DNA from: JAVJPJ01 sp040217295
GTDB taxonomy: Bacteria; Pseudomonadota; Alphaproteobacteria; Rhodobacterales; Rhodobacteraceae
Reading direction: 5' to 3'
Assembly (NCBI GenBank): GCA_964460185.1
Contig: CAYWTM010000039.1
Location: 1 to 24,669, forward strand
DNA length: 24,669 bases
Position numbers and translations under genes: made by a program. Shown here one piece after another: positions 14,836 to 22,033 of this stretch; the first letter of the stretch is position 1, and each line of letters opens with the position of its first letter. The notes below the pieces were generated by a model that had not been told where the DNA came from, made no database searches, and saw nothing but the letters and a program-made list of their open reading frames with translations.

Positions 14836-15020
14836 CGTCTTGGTCTCCAGAAGGGTTTTACTTGCTCAGGTTTCTGTCTCGCCTAGGACCTTTTTGCCCT
14901 TGGGGATGCCGTTGTTCTGGCCTCAGATCAGGGCAGCAATGGGGCGGTGTTTGGAAATTGTTGGGATTTGTAAGGGGTTCTTTAGAGGCAGAAACCCTTG
15001 CAAAACTGTGCTACTTTCGG

Positions 15021-15048
15021 TTGGAAAGGCGCCAAGACCCAATAAAAT
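15021..15048 (+). promoter_or_regulatory. Possible sigma-70 promoter for the lytic transglycosylase
   Basis: TTGGAA, a 16-base spacer and TAAAAT end 34 bases before the ATG at 15083. The -10 element matches consensus at five of six positions. It lies in the 247-base divergent gap shared with flp2; no convincing flp2 promoter was recognised there. Confidence 0.35.
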
Positions 15049-15082
15049 AAGGCGTCTCAAAGGTTGGAGCAGGTGAAACGCG

Positions 15083-15952
15083 ATGTGGGCACGGACAATT
15101 GCACCGATCGGGGCATTAATTTTTATATGCGTGTTCTCATATTCGGTTAAGGCGCAGGAATCAGATCCCCCGCCCTTTCGGGAATTCAGTTTCCGCACCG
15201 TGACGCCGCCGCAGCCGGGTCAGACCGGGCCGCGCATCAACATCCAGATCACCCCCGAGGAACATGCCGCCGCGTCTTCGCCCCCCGTGGGGCGCAGACC
15301 GACGACTGAGACGACCGCTCCCCCCGATGCTGATCAGGGCCTGCCGGCAGGGGTGGCAGGCGGTGCTGGCTGGTTCTGGGCTGAAATCTCACCCGCGTTG
15401 CCCGCCGATCCCGCGCGGTTCTGGTCGGCGCAGACGCTGTTGCAGGCGGCCCCGCAGGCAGCCGACCTGAATGTGCCCCGCCTGTCCACGCTGAGCGGCA
15501 TCGCCGAAACCCATGGCCGCGCCATCTTGATGGCCAGCCTCGAAACCGGCGTGTCGCCGGCGCTGGCGCTGGCGGTCATCGCGGTGGAATCGGCGGGCCG
15601 GGCCGAGGCCGTCAGCTCGGCGGGTGCGCAAGGCCTGATGCAACTGATCCCGGCCACGGCCTCGCGGTTCGGTGTGTCCGACCCGTTCGATGCCGTGCAG
15701 AACATTTCAGGCGGCATGGCCTATCTGGATTGGCTGCTGGAGGAATTCGACGGTGACCCGGTGCTGGCGCTGGCCGGCTACAATGCCGGCGAGGGGGCCG
15801 TGCGTCAGGCGGGCGGCGTACCGAACTATGCCGAGACCCGCGATTACGTCCCCAAGGTGCTGGCCACCTGGCTGTTGGCGCGCAGCCTGTGCCGTACGCC
15901 GCCCGAGTTGATTTCGGATGGTTGCGTGTTTCAGCAGATCGCCCTGAACTGA
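15083..15952 (+). CDS. Secreted lytic transglycosylase (SLT domain)
   Basis: This 289-residue peptidoglycan hydrolase cleaves the MurNAc-GlcNAc bond to give anhydro ends. A signal peptide (ARTIAPIGALIFICVFSYSVKAQ, residues 3-25) sends it to the periplasm. A Pro/Thr-rich region to about residue 100 is followed by the SLT domain at about 145-265. ALALAVIAVESAGRAEAVSS carries the catalytic Glu in the ES motif, AQGLMQLIPATASRFGV is the classic substrate groove motif, and LALAGYNAGEGAV is the third SLT block. Cysteines near the end may form a disulfide. AGGTGA precedes the ATG. It diverges from the Tad locus, so a role in making room for the pilus channel is possible but inferred only from position. 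Confidence 0.93.
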   Translation: MWARTIAPIGALIFICVFSYSVKAQESDPPPFREFSFRTVTPPQPGQTGPRINIQITPEEHAAASSPPVGRRPTTETTAPPDADQGLPAGVAGGAGWFWAEISPALPADPARFWSAQTLLQAAPQAADLNVPRLSTLSGIAETHGRAILMASLETGVSPALALAVIAVESAGRAEAVSSAGAQGLMQLIPATASRFGVSDPFDAVQNISGGMAYLDWLLEEFDGDPVLALAGYNAGEGAVRQAGGVPNYAETRDYVPKVLATWLLARSLCRTPPELISDGCVFQQIALN

Positions 15953-15964
15953 CCGCGACACGGC

Positions 15965-16246
15965 CTAGTCGAAAACATCCGCCCATTCGGGGTGACGCGT
16001 GGCCTGCGATCGGACAAAGGGGCACAGCGGCACGATCTTCACGCCTTCGGCCCGGGCATCGGCGACCAGCCTTTCGACCAGCTTTTTGCCCGCGCCGGTG
16101 CCGCGCATGGCGTCCGGAACGCCGGTGTGATCTGCGATGATCATGCCTGGCGACATGATCGAATAGGTCAGTTCCGCCTCGGCGCCCGCCTCGCGCAGGA
16201 TGTAGCGCCCCTTGGAGCCAGAGACCTCGCGGATGATGTCGGTCAT
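15965..16246 (-). CDS. Small GNAT-family N-acetyltransferase (YjdJ-like)
   Basis: This 93-residue stand-alone GNAT domain of the short class contains MIIADHTGVPDAMRGTGAGK followed by KLVERLVADARAEG, where RGTGAGKKLV forms the acetyl-CoA pyrophosphate-binding loop. The C-terminal VKIVPLCPFVRSQATRHPEW is typical of the YjdJ/GNAT-like family whose substrates are mostly unknown. The ATG at 16246 overlaps the TGA of the thioesterase gene (ATGA); a GTG one codon upstream is also open. It is the last gene of the CoA-transferase operon and ends 12 bases from the convergent transglycosylase gene. Confidence 0.85.
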   Translation of the reverse strand: MTDIIREVSGSKGRYILREAGAEAELTYSIMSPGMIIADHTGVPDAMRGTGAGKKLVERLVADARAEGVKIVPLCPFVRSQATRHPEWADVFD

Positions 16247-16641
16247 CACGTCACCCCTTCGCGTGGCAATTCGCGGGTGACCCCGGATTCGGCAATCGCG
16301 ACAAAGGTGAAGTCGCCTTCGGTCACCATGGCAAGTTCGCGAGTCCGCTGACGGCGCACCCAGGCTTCTACATGCATGGTGATCGATGTGCGCCCGGTGC
16401 GTTCTATCCGTGTATAGACCGAAAACAGGTCACCCACCGCAACGGGTGCGTGAAAGCGCAGTGCCTCGATGGCGACAGTGGCGCAGCGACCCTGCGCGCG
16501 CTGTGCTGCCGTGGTGCCGGCGGCGATGTCCATCTGGCTGACGACCCACCCGCCGAACACATCACCGCCCGGATTGGTGTCGGCTGGCATGGGCACGGTT
16601 TGCAGTGTCAGGTTGCCTTTGGGGGCGATTGCCTCAGACAA
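16246..16641 (-). CDS. Acyl-CoA thioesterase (hotdog fold, YciA type)
   Basis: This 131-residue single hotdog domain hydrolyses acyl-CoA to free acid and CoA. The motif MPADTNPGGDVFGGWVVSQM followed by DIAAG (about 18-42) contains the conserved Asn-Pro, the GG-W and the Asp of the YciA/BFIT group, and FHAPVAVGDLFSVYTRIERTGRTS matches the second block. It overlaps the CoA-transferase subunit B gene by eight bases upstream and the GNAT gene by four-base-type coupling downstream. Its context suggests that it limits or recycles CoA esters made in the same pathway. Substrate chain length cannot be read from sequence. Confidence 0.88.
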   Translation of the reverse strand: MSEAIAPKGNLTLQTVPMPADTNPGGDVFGGWVVSQMDIAAGTTAAQRAQGRCATVAIEALRFHAPVAVGDLFSVYTRIERTGRTSITMHVEAWVRRQRTRELAMVTEGDFTFVAIAESGVTRELPREGVT

Positions 16642-17260
16642 GAGTGGCCTCGGTCGCCGAGCGCAGCGCGTCCTCGGTGACGCCGTCGGCCAGTTCGACG
16701 ATCTTCAGACCGCCCTCCACCACTTCGAGGACGCCCAGGTTGGTGATGATCATGTCCACCACGCCCGTGCCGGTCAGCGGCAGGGTGCATTCCTTGAGAA
16801 CCTTGGTTTCGCCATGCTTGTTGGTGTGGTCCATGACGACGATCACACGGCCCACGCCGGCGACCAGGTCCATCGCGCCGCCCATGCCCTTGACCAGCTT
16901 GCCGGGGATCATCCAGTTTGCCAGGTCGCCGTTTTCGGCCACTTCCATCGCGCCAAGGATCGCCATCGCGATCTTGCCGCCCCGAATCATGCCAAAGCTC
17001 TGGGCGCTGTCGAAATAGGAGGTGTGGGGCAGTTCGGTGATGGTTTGCTTGCCCGCGTTGATCAGGTCGGGGTCCTCGTCGCCTTCGAACGGGAAAGGCC
17101 CCATTCCGAGCATTCCGTTTTCCGATTGCAGCGTCACCGTCATGCCCTCGGGGATATAGTTGGACACCAGCGTCGGAATGCCGATGCCGAGATTCACGTA
17201 CATCCCGTCTTCCAGTTCCTGTGCCGCACGTGCGGCCATCTGATTGCGGTCCCAGGGCAT
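16634..17260 (-). CDS. scoB: 3-oxoacid-type CoA-transferase subunit B
   Basis: This 208-residue beta subunit of a family I CoA transferase moves CoA between an acyl-CoA donor such as succinyl-CoA and a 3-oxoacid such as acetoacetate. The catalytic glutamate is E47 in LQSENGMLGMGP, the residue that forms the glutamyl-CoA thioester. LGIGIPTLV (about 24-32), GGKIAMAILGAMEV and GMGGAMDLVAGV are further family blocks. The alpha subunit is encoded upstream at 19126-19827 but is not adjacent: two SGNH/GSCFA-type genes (17264-19119) lie between. The start is 3 bases after the preceding stop codon. The exact acid specificity (acetoacetate or another 3-oxoacid) is inferred from family only. Confidence 0.93.
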   Translation of the reverse strand: MPWDRNQMAARAAQELEDGMYVNLGIGIPTLVSNYIPEGMTVTLQSENGMLGMGPFPFEGDEDPDLINAGKQTITELPHTSYFDSAQSFGMIRGGKIAMAILGAMEVAENGDLANWMIPGKLVKGMGGAMDLVAGVGRVIVVMDHTNKHGETKVLKECTLPLTGTGVVDMIITNLGVLEVVEGGLKIVELADGVTEDALRSATEATLV

Positions 17261-17263
17261 GGT

Positions 17264-18079
17264 TCAGGCTCCTTGATCTTTGCGGGTGGCAAGGTCATGT
17301 GACCCCGCCGGTGTTGCGGACAGGGCTAGCGCAAAGGCGCGGAAAAGCGAAGCGCCAAACTGCGCATTCATGTGACGGTGATCATCCAGGATCTGGCCTT
17401 CGGCGCGGAAATCCATCGCGCTGATACCGAACTCGGGTTTGGTCAGGAACGGACGCGCAATGGTGTGGTCTGGCTGAAGAACCAGACCGATCGCATGCGT
17501 CTCGAGGGCGCGCGCCAGTGCGGCCCGGAACAATTGCTGCAGTCGCGCGGCCTCCGGATGGGCGGCCATGGCGGCATAGGGTTGCTGCTGCAAGGCCCCC
17601 TGGGGCACGACGGCAGTGGTGGGATACGGCGCGGGAGCGACAAATACAGGGCGGATATCCCGAAACTGCCCCGCCAGATGGGCTGTGCGTTCGGCAATAG
17701 CTTCTTCCATCGCGGACAGGAACCCATGTGCCGAAATCAGGGGCCTGTTGCGCCGCGTGGCCCACGACACAACGTCGTAGTTGAGCGCGGTATACAACGT
17801 GGCCGGCATCCCAAGCGTGTCGCCGATCACCAGCACGGTATCGAAAGACTTGAGATCCAGTGCCTCGGTGCCGTTGACCCGGCGCGCCAGCTTGAGGGTG
17901 GCCGCGTCGCCGGACGAGGGCCGAAACACCCCTGCATCATCGACGGCGGCGGCATCGAACTTGCCACCGGGCAGGCCGTAACAGGTCACATCGAACCCGG
18001 GCCAGTCCTGCGCGATCTCGGGCAGAGCGTATTTGATCGCGCCGATATTCGACGTTCCGACAACCGCGACCCTGGTCAT
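17264..18079 (-). CDS. SGNH-hydrolase-like protein, partner of the GSCFA gene
   Basis: This 271-residue protein of unknown function starts at the ATG at 18079, whose ATG overlaps the upstream TGA. The N-terminus TRVAVVGTSNIGAIKYALPE is a beta-strand followed by a Ser-containing turn, like block I of SGNH/GDSL esterases, with Ser10 as the candidate nucleophile. FDTVLVIGDTLGM (about 79-91) could be the middle strand, and ILDDHRHMNAQFG (about 230-242) gives a late D-x-x-H-like segment as in block V. VFVAPAPYP resembles the strand before the final helix. No signal peptide is seen, so it is probably cytoplasmic. SGNH assignment is from these weak motifs. The alternative is a catalytically inactive relative. 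Confidence 0.6.
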   Translation of the reverse strand: MTRVAVVGTSNIGAIKYALPEIAQDWPGFDVTCYGLPGGKFDAAAVDDAGVFRPSSGDAATLKLARRVNGTEALDLKSFDTVLVIGDTLGMPATLYTALNYDVVSWATRRNRPLISAHGFLSAMEEAIAERTAHLAGQFRDIRPVFVAPAPYPTTAVVPQGALQQQPYAAMAAHPEAARLQQLFRAALARALETHAIGLVLQPDHTIARPFLTKPEFGISAMDFRAEGQILDDHRHMNAQFGASLFRAFALALSATPAGSHDLATRKDQGA

Positions 18080-19119
18080 GGGCGGAACGCCTCGATCAGC
18101 AGCTCTTCGCAAAGGATGTCCTCACCGGTCGCCGGGATGGCGGCCCGGTCGTTTCCGGACGGGGCGTACAGCCCGTGAGCTGCCAGAAACTGGGCCATGA
18201 CCGCTGCGACCACTTCGGGTTTCACCGTACGCAGATCCTGTGCGAACACGCTGGTGAGATGGGCGGGGGACATCACCATTTCATAAGCTGGAAAATAATC
18301 GATCCGATCCGAGCTTTCGCACAGCATGTCGCATACGACCCGAAGGATCGCCTTGGATCGCATCGTGGCAGTCAGGATGTGATGGTCGCTGGCCGTAGCC
18401 ACCAGCGGCACGGGCGACACCGTCAGCAGCCATTTCAGATCGGGGTTGATCTGTGCCATCATCTCTTCCAGCACGGTGAAATCCTCTAGGATATCGGCCG
18501 CGCCGTAATTTCGGAACACGAAGACATCGGGATCATGGCTGCCGGCAATGGTGCCGGGTGCCGTGGGATAGACAGTGCCGCTCTTGCGATGTTCCCAGGC
18601 CTCCGTCAGGCCAAGGGTGAACACGATCACCTCGGCCGCCTCGAGGGCGCGGGCCACGGCAATCAGATGCTGGGTGCGCATCTCGACCACCTGTTCGGGG
18701 CTGTCGAGGCCTTCTGGTTCGACGCCGGGGCGCAAGGCATCCCAATACCGGCCATTGCGTTCCCAGATGGGCAGCGCCGGTTTGTGCAGGTCGGTGACCT
18801 CTTCGATCAGCTGCCGGAACTGTCGTACCGTGTAGATATTGCCGAACCGGGCCGAATACTGGCCATAGCCAAAGCGGTGCGCGGTCCTGGGCGGCAAACC
18901 CCGCAGAGCGGGTTCGGCATCGATCACGGCGATCCCGGCCTGTTTCATGGCCGCCCCCACGTGCTGTGCGAAACAACTGCCGGCGGTGAACACCTGTGTC
19001 CGGGGGGTGACCGGAAAGCGCGGTTGGTAAAGATCGGGCAAGGCCAGCGGATCCGCGCCCGCCACGCCACCGCGCCAGAAGGCACGCTGCGGTCGTCCGC
19101 TATAAGGGGACGCCGCCAT
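18076..19119 (-). CDS. GSCFA-domain protein (SGNH/GDSL-like fold)
   Basis: This 347-residue protein bears the eponymous motif, FTAGSCFAQHVGAAMKQAGI (GSCF at about 47-50), followed by the family features RFGYGQYSARFGNIYT, the TLGLTEAWEH segment and TVSPVPLVATA. GSCFA proteins are predicted SGNH-type hydrolases with no settled substrate. Ser48 is the candidate nucleophile; C49 is next to it. No signal peptide or membrane helix is present. It begins 6 bases after the CoA-transferase subunit A stop codon and overlaps the SGNH-like gene (ATGA), so all three are probably on one message. A plausible but untested role is removal of acyl groups from a sugar, polymer or CoA-derived product connected with this operon. 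Confidence 0.88.
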   Translation of the reverse strand: MAASPYSGRPQRAFWRGGVAGADPLALPDLYQPRFPVTPRTQVFTAGSCFAQHVGAAMKQAGIAVIDAEPALRGLPPRTAHRFGYGQYSARFGNIYTVRQFRQLIEEVTDLHKPALPIWERNGRYWDALRPGVEPEGLDSPEQVVEMRTQHLIAVARALEAAEVIVFTLGLTEAWEHRKSGTVYPTAPGTIAGSHDPDVFVFRNYGAADILEDFTVLEEMMAQINPDLKWLLTVSPVPLVATASDHHILTATMRSKAILRVVCDMLCESSDRIDYFPAYEMVMSPAHLTSVFAQDLRTVKPEVVAAVMAQFLAAHGLYAPSGNDRAAIPATGEDILCEELLIEAFRP

Positions 19120-19125
19120 CCGGGG

Positions 19126-19827
19126 TCACGCGGCGCGCGGCCGCGTTGTGCGCTGTTCGATGCGCTTTTCGTGTTCGCCCTGAATCAGGCGGTGCACGTA
19201 GATGCCCGGCAAATGGATATGGTCGCCATCGAGGCTGCCGGTGGGCACGATTTCCTCGACTTCCATGATGCAGATCTTTCCGCACATCGCGGCGGGCGGA
19301 TTGAAGTTGCGCGCCGTCTTGCGGAACACCGCGTTGCCGGTTTCATCGGCTTTCCATGCCTTCACGATGGCCAGATCGGCAAAGATGCCGCGTTCGAGGA
19401 TGTAATCCTGTCCGTCGAAGGTCTTCACCTCCTTGCCGTCCGCGATGACGGTGCCGACGCCGGTCTTGGTGTAGAAGCCCGGAATGCCCGCGCCGCCCGC
19501 GCGCATGCGTTCGGCCAACGTGCCCTGCGGGTTGAATTCCAGTTCCAGTTCGCCCGACAGGTACTGGCGCATGAATTCCGCATTCTCGCCGACATAGGAC
19601 GACATCATCTTCTTGATCTGGCGCGTTGCCAGCAGTTTACCCAGGCCGAAATCATCGACGCCCGCATTGTTGGAGGCCACCGTCAGATCCTTGACGCCGC
19701 TTTCGACGAGCCCGTCGATCAACAGCTCGGGGATGCCGGACAAACCAAAGCCACCCGCAGCAATCAACATGCCGTCAAACAGCACCCCGTCGAGTGCTTC
19801 TTTTGCTGAGCCATAGACCTTTTTCAT
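19126..19827 (-). CDS. scoA: 3-oxoacid-type CoA-transferase subunit A
   Basis: This 233-residue alpha subunit of a family I CoA transferase has AAGGFGLSGIPELLIDGL (glycine-rich CoA-binding region, about 23-40), LTVASNNAGVDDFGLGKLLA (about 48-67) and MMSSYVGENAEFMRQYLSGE (about 73-92). The later GNAVFRKTARNFNPPAAMCGK is also typical. It pairs with subunit B at 16634-17260. I chose the ATG at 19827 (MKKVYGSAKEAL) because AAGGGA stands nine bases upstream and the protein then starts like its homologues. The frame is open to 19848. It is the first gene of the six-gene operon; the upstream deacetylase gene ends about 90 bases before. Confidence 0.93.
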   Translation of the reverse strand: MKKVYGSAKEALDGVLFDGMLIAAGGFGLSGIPELLIDGLVESGVKDLTVASNNAGVDDFGLGKLLATRQIKKMMSSYVGENAEFMRQYLSGELELEFNPQGTLAERMRAGGAGIPGFYTKTGVGTVIADGKEVKTFDGQDYILERGIFADLAIVKAWKADETGNAVFRKTARNFNPPAAMCGKICIMEVEEIVPTGSLDGDHIHLPGIYVHRLIQGEHEKRIEQRTTRPRAA

Positions 19828-19915
19828 CGCGTGCATTCCCTTTGGCAAACCCCGTTCGCACGTTGGCGCGCGCGCGCGTGGAAGTCAACGCGGCTTGCCG
19901 CGTTGCAGCGACGGA

Positions 19916-21022
19916 TCAAGGATCCAGAGCGGCTTCCATTTCGGCGATCAGCGTCGAGCAGAAGGCATCGAAGCGGGGGCCGGGCTGTTGCGCGTCCAGC
20001 CTGGCCTTGAGCGGATCGGCGGCGGTGATGGAACTGCCCGACAGGGTTTCCATCACCGCGTGTGCGCAAAACGGCACATGGGCTTCGGAATAGCCGCCTT
20101 CATGCACCAGCGTCAGCCGCCCGTCGCACAGGTCGGCCGCGGCCTCCATGGTCAGTTCGGTCAGCACGCGGAATGTATCGGACCCGGCCAGCATCCGCCC
20201 AAGGGGGTCAACGCCCGACGCGTCGAAACCGCATGCCACGATGATCGCGTCGGGCTGGAATGCCTGCAACGAAGGCAGCACCAGGCGTTCGAAGGCCTCG
20301 ATATAGGTGACATGACCCGCGCCCGGCGGCAGCGGGATGTTCAGGTTGTAGCCTTGCCCCCGTTCGGCCCCGCGATCCTCGAAATCACCACTGTCGCGGG
20401 GGTAGTTGCGTTCCTGGTGCATCGAGATGGTCAACACGTCATCGCGTTCGTAATAGATCGCCTCGGTGCCGTTGCCGTGATGCACATCCCAGTCGATGAC
20501 CGCCACGCGGTCGGTCAGGCGGGCGGCCTGCGCGGCCTCGATCGCGATGGCGATGTTGTTGAGCAGGCAAAACCCGTTGGGGAAATCCGGCAAGCAGTGG
20601 TGGCCGGGCGGACGTGACAGGGCATAGGCATTGTCGAGCCGCCCTTGCAGCACATCGAACAGTGCGGCCTTGGCCAGACCCGCTGAAATCGCGGCGATCT
20701 CGAACCCGTCCGGGCCGAACGGGGTGCGCAGGCCCAATTCGCCACCGCCTTCCGCCGCCTTGGCGCGGAAGCTGTCCAGATAGCGTTTGGGATGGACCCG
20801 TAACAGGTCGTCTTCGGTTACGGGCGCCGCGGGGCGCTGGATCACCTCGCCCATCAGGCCCGTCACCTCCATCAGGTTCTTCAAGCGGCGCTTGGTTTCG
20901 GGGTTCTCCGGCAGCCCCCCGGCGGCAGGGGGTTGCATCAACCCGCCCACGGGCGTCATGAAGCTGTAGTTCCCGCCCGAGTGCCAAAAGCAGCGTTCGT
21001 TCCACAAGAAGCCGGTCGCCAT
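19916..21022 (-). CDS. Histone-deacetylase-family amidohydrolase (class II type)
   Basis: This 368-residue zinc-dependent deacetylase of the arginase/HDAC fold has the His pair of the charge relay in SRPPGHHCLPDFPNG (H141/H142). Zinc ligands are D179 and H181 in VIDWDVHHGNGT and D267 in ACGFDASGVDPLGRM. The transition-state Tyr is Y311 in HEGGYSEAH. All of these sit one residue before the positions I recall for the Bordetella/Alcaligenes enzyme HDAH (from memory, not aligned). The enzyme probably removes acetyl groups from a polyamine-like compound, an acetylated amide or a protein lysine. The natural substrate is unknown. It lies just upstream of, and may be co-transcribed with, the CoA-transferase operon. 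A ribosome site GGGAGGACACA precedes the ATG. Confidence 0.93.
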   Translation of the reverse strand: MATGFLWNERCFWHSGGNYSFMTPVGGLMQPPAAGGLPENPETKRRLKNLMEVTGLMGEVIQRPAAPVTEDDLLRVHPKRYLDSFRAKAAEGGGELGLRTPFGPDGFEIAAISAGLAKAALFDVLQGRLDNAYALSRPPGHHCLPDFPNGFCLLNNIAIAIEAAQAARLTDRVAVIDWDVHHGNGTEAIYYERDDVLTISMHQERNYPRDSGDFEDRGAERGQGYNLNIPLPPGAGHVTYIEAFERLVLPSLQAFQPDAIIVACGFDASGVDPLGRMLAGSDTFRVLTELTMEAAADLCDGRLTLVHEGGYSEAHVPFCAHAVMETLSGSSITAADPLKARLDAQQPGPRFDAFCSTLIAEMEAALDP

Positions 21023-21250
21023 TGTGTCCTCCCATTGCGCGTCCGGCGCAGTATGGAAGCGCCCTGGTGGGTCTGTCCATCAAAGATACCGCATGTGGAT
21101 AGATCTGTGAGCACATCAAAATTTCTAAAGATGCGGGGCCAAATCACCGGCTTTCAAGCAACTCAGGTCACAATACTGAAGGAATGCCCGGCCGGGTCGC
21201 CCTGCGCTGGTATGGTCCGAATGCCCGCTTCCCGCCGGATCGCGCGCCCA

Positions 21251-21499
21251 TCAGTGCTCGGGCCGAAGCCGGTAGGCACCTTCGGGTAAATCCAGTGCGG
21301 CGGCCAGATCGCGAACCTGCGCCATGGACAGCGTCACCACATGTTCGCGATCGGTACGGGGATCGACCTGGGTGATTGTCACGCATTCATCGAAACTCGC
21401 GATGGTGACATCTTCTTGCAGGTATGCGCCGGTCACGCCCTCGCCTTCGTCGACGAGAGTCACGATGGTAGCGTCGAATTCGTGCTCGATCGTGAACAT
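21251..21499 (-). CDS. Small acidic conserved-looking protein of unknown function
   Basis: This 82-residue protein has about 20 acidic residues, no signal peptide, no membrane helix and one cysteine. It begins FTIEHEFDATIVTLVDEGEG and looks like an alternation of beta-strands (DVTIASFDECVTITQVD) followed by a helix (MAQVRDLAAALD). I do not recognise a family. Support for it being real is its reading frame in the codon style of its neighbours, the 9-base gap after the DCC-family gene, and a start directly after that gene. The Shine-Dalgarno is poor, so it may be translated by coupling. A 228-base gap without recognisable gene follows before the deacetylase gene. Confidence 0.7.
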   Translation of the reverse strand: MFTIEHEFDATIVTLVDEGEGVTGAYLQEDVTIASFDECVTITQVDPRTDREHVVTLSMAQVRDLAAALDLPEGAYRLRPEH

Positions 21500-21508
21500 A
21501 CCGTCAGG

Positions 21509-21901
21509 TTAGGCGCGGTCGGCACGCCCTGCAAGCCCACGTGCCTCGCGGCGCATCTGTTTTCTGTAGAGCCAGGGGGCTGCCAAGCGATTGTACGCAA
21601 TATCCGCGATCTGTCGCAGGCCCGGCAGCATGACCAATGTCGCAAGCCATCCCATGCGTGGCAGATCACGCCAGATCGCGGCAAAGGCCGGTATGCCGCT
21701 GACGATGCGTCCGTCCGGCAGGGCCGCGTGCATCCGGCGCTTTGCCTGATCGGACGTCAAGTCCCATGACCCCAGGTCCGCGGTGTTCAGGTCCTCGAAC
21801 ACCAGGGGCGCGCCGCTTTGGGCGGCGCGGGCCCGGTAATGGGCGATTTCGGCCCGGCAAATCGGGCAGCGGTCATTGTAGAGGATGCGTGTGTGTCCCA
21901 T
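21509..21901 (-). CDS. DCC-family thiol-disulfide oxidoreductase-like protein (DUF393)
   Basis: This 130-residue protein has the near-N-terminal YNDRCPIC motif (C12-x-x-C15), the redox-type pair that defines the DCC family, on a thioredoxin-like start ILYNDRCPICRAEIAHYRAR. LVFEDLNTADLG, LPDGRIVSGIPAFAAIW and the C-terminal LRQIADIAYNRLAAPWLYRK are family features. The usual opening DGxCPxC is here NDRCPIC. Function of the family is poorly known; a role in thiol-disulfide exchange is inferred from the CxxC. A hydrophobic segment near 75-95 may touch the membrane. It is the first gene of a short unit with the small protein at 21251. Confidence 0.87.
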   Translation of the reverse strand: MGHTRILYNDRCPICRAEIAHYRARAAQSGAPLVFEDLNTADLGSWDLTSDQAKRRMHAALPDGRIVSGIPAFAAIWRDLPRMGWLATLVMLPGLRQIADIAYNRLAAPWLYRKQMRREARGLAGRADRA

Positions 21902-22033
21902 TGGCGTGAGATAAGTCTGGCCATGACGCCGTCAACGAGGACGCGACGCGGGGCCACATCTGCGTGAGGCAGGCTGGACGCGGCGGGCGCAAGGGTTAGG
22001 GTTGCCACCAGCCTCACGCGAAAAGGTAGCCCG

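Noticed and set aside
19866..19876. Alternating GC run before scoA (GCGCGCGCGCG)
   Set aside because: Short and compatible with chance in GC-rich DNA. It is too short to claim a Z-DNA or regulatory element.
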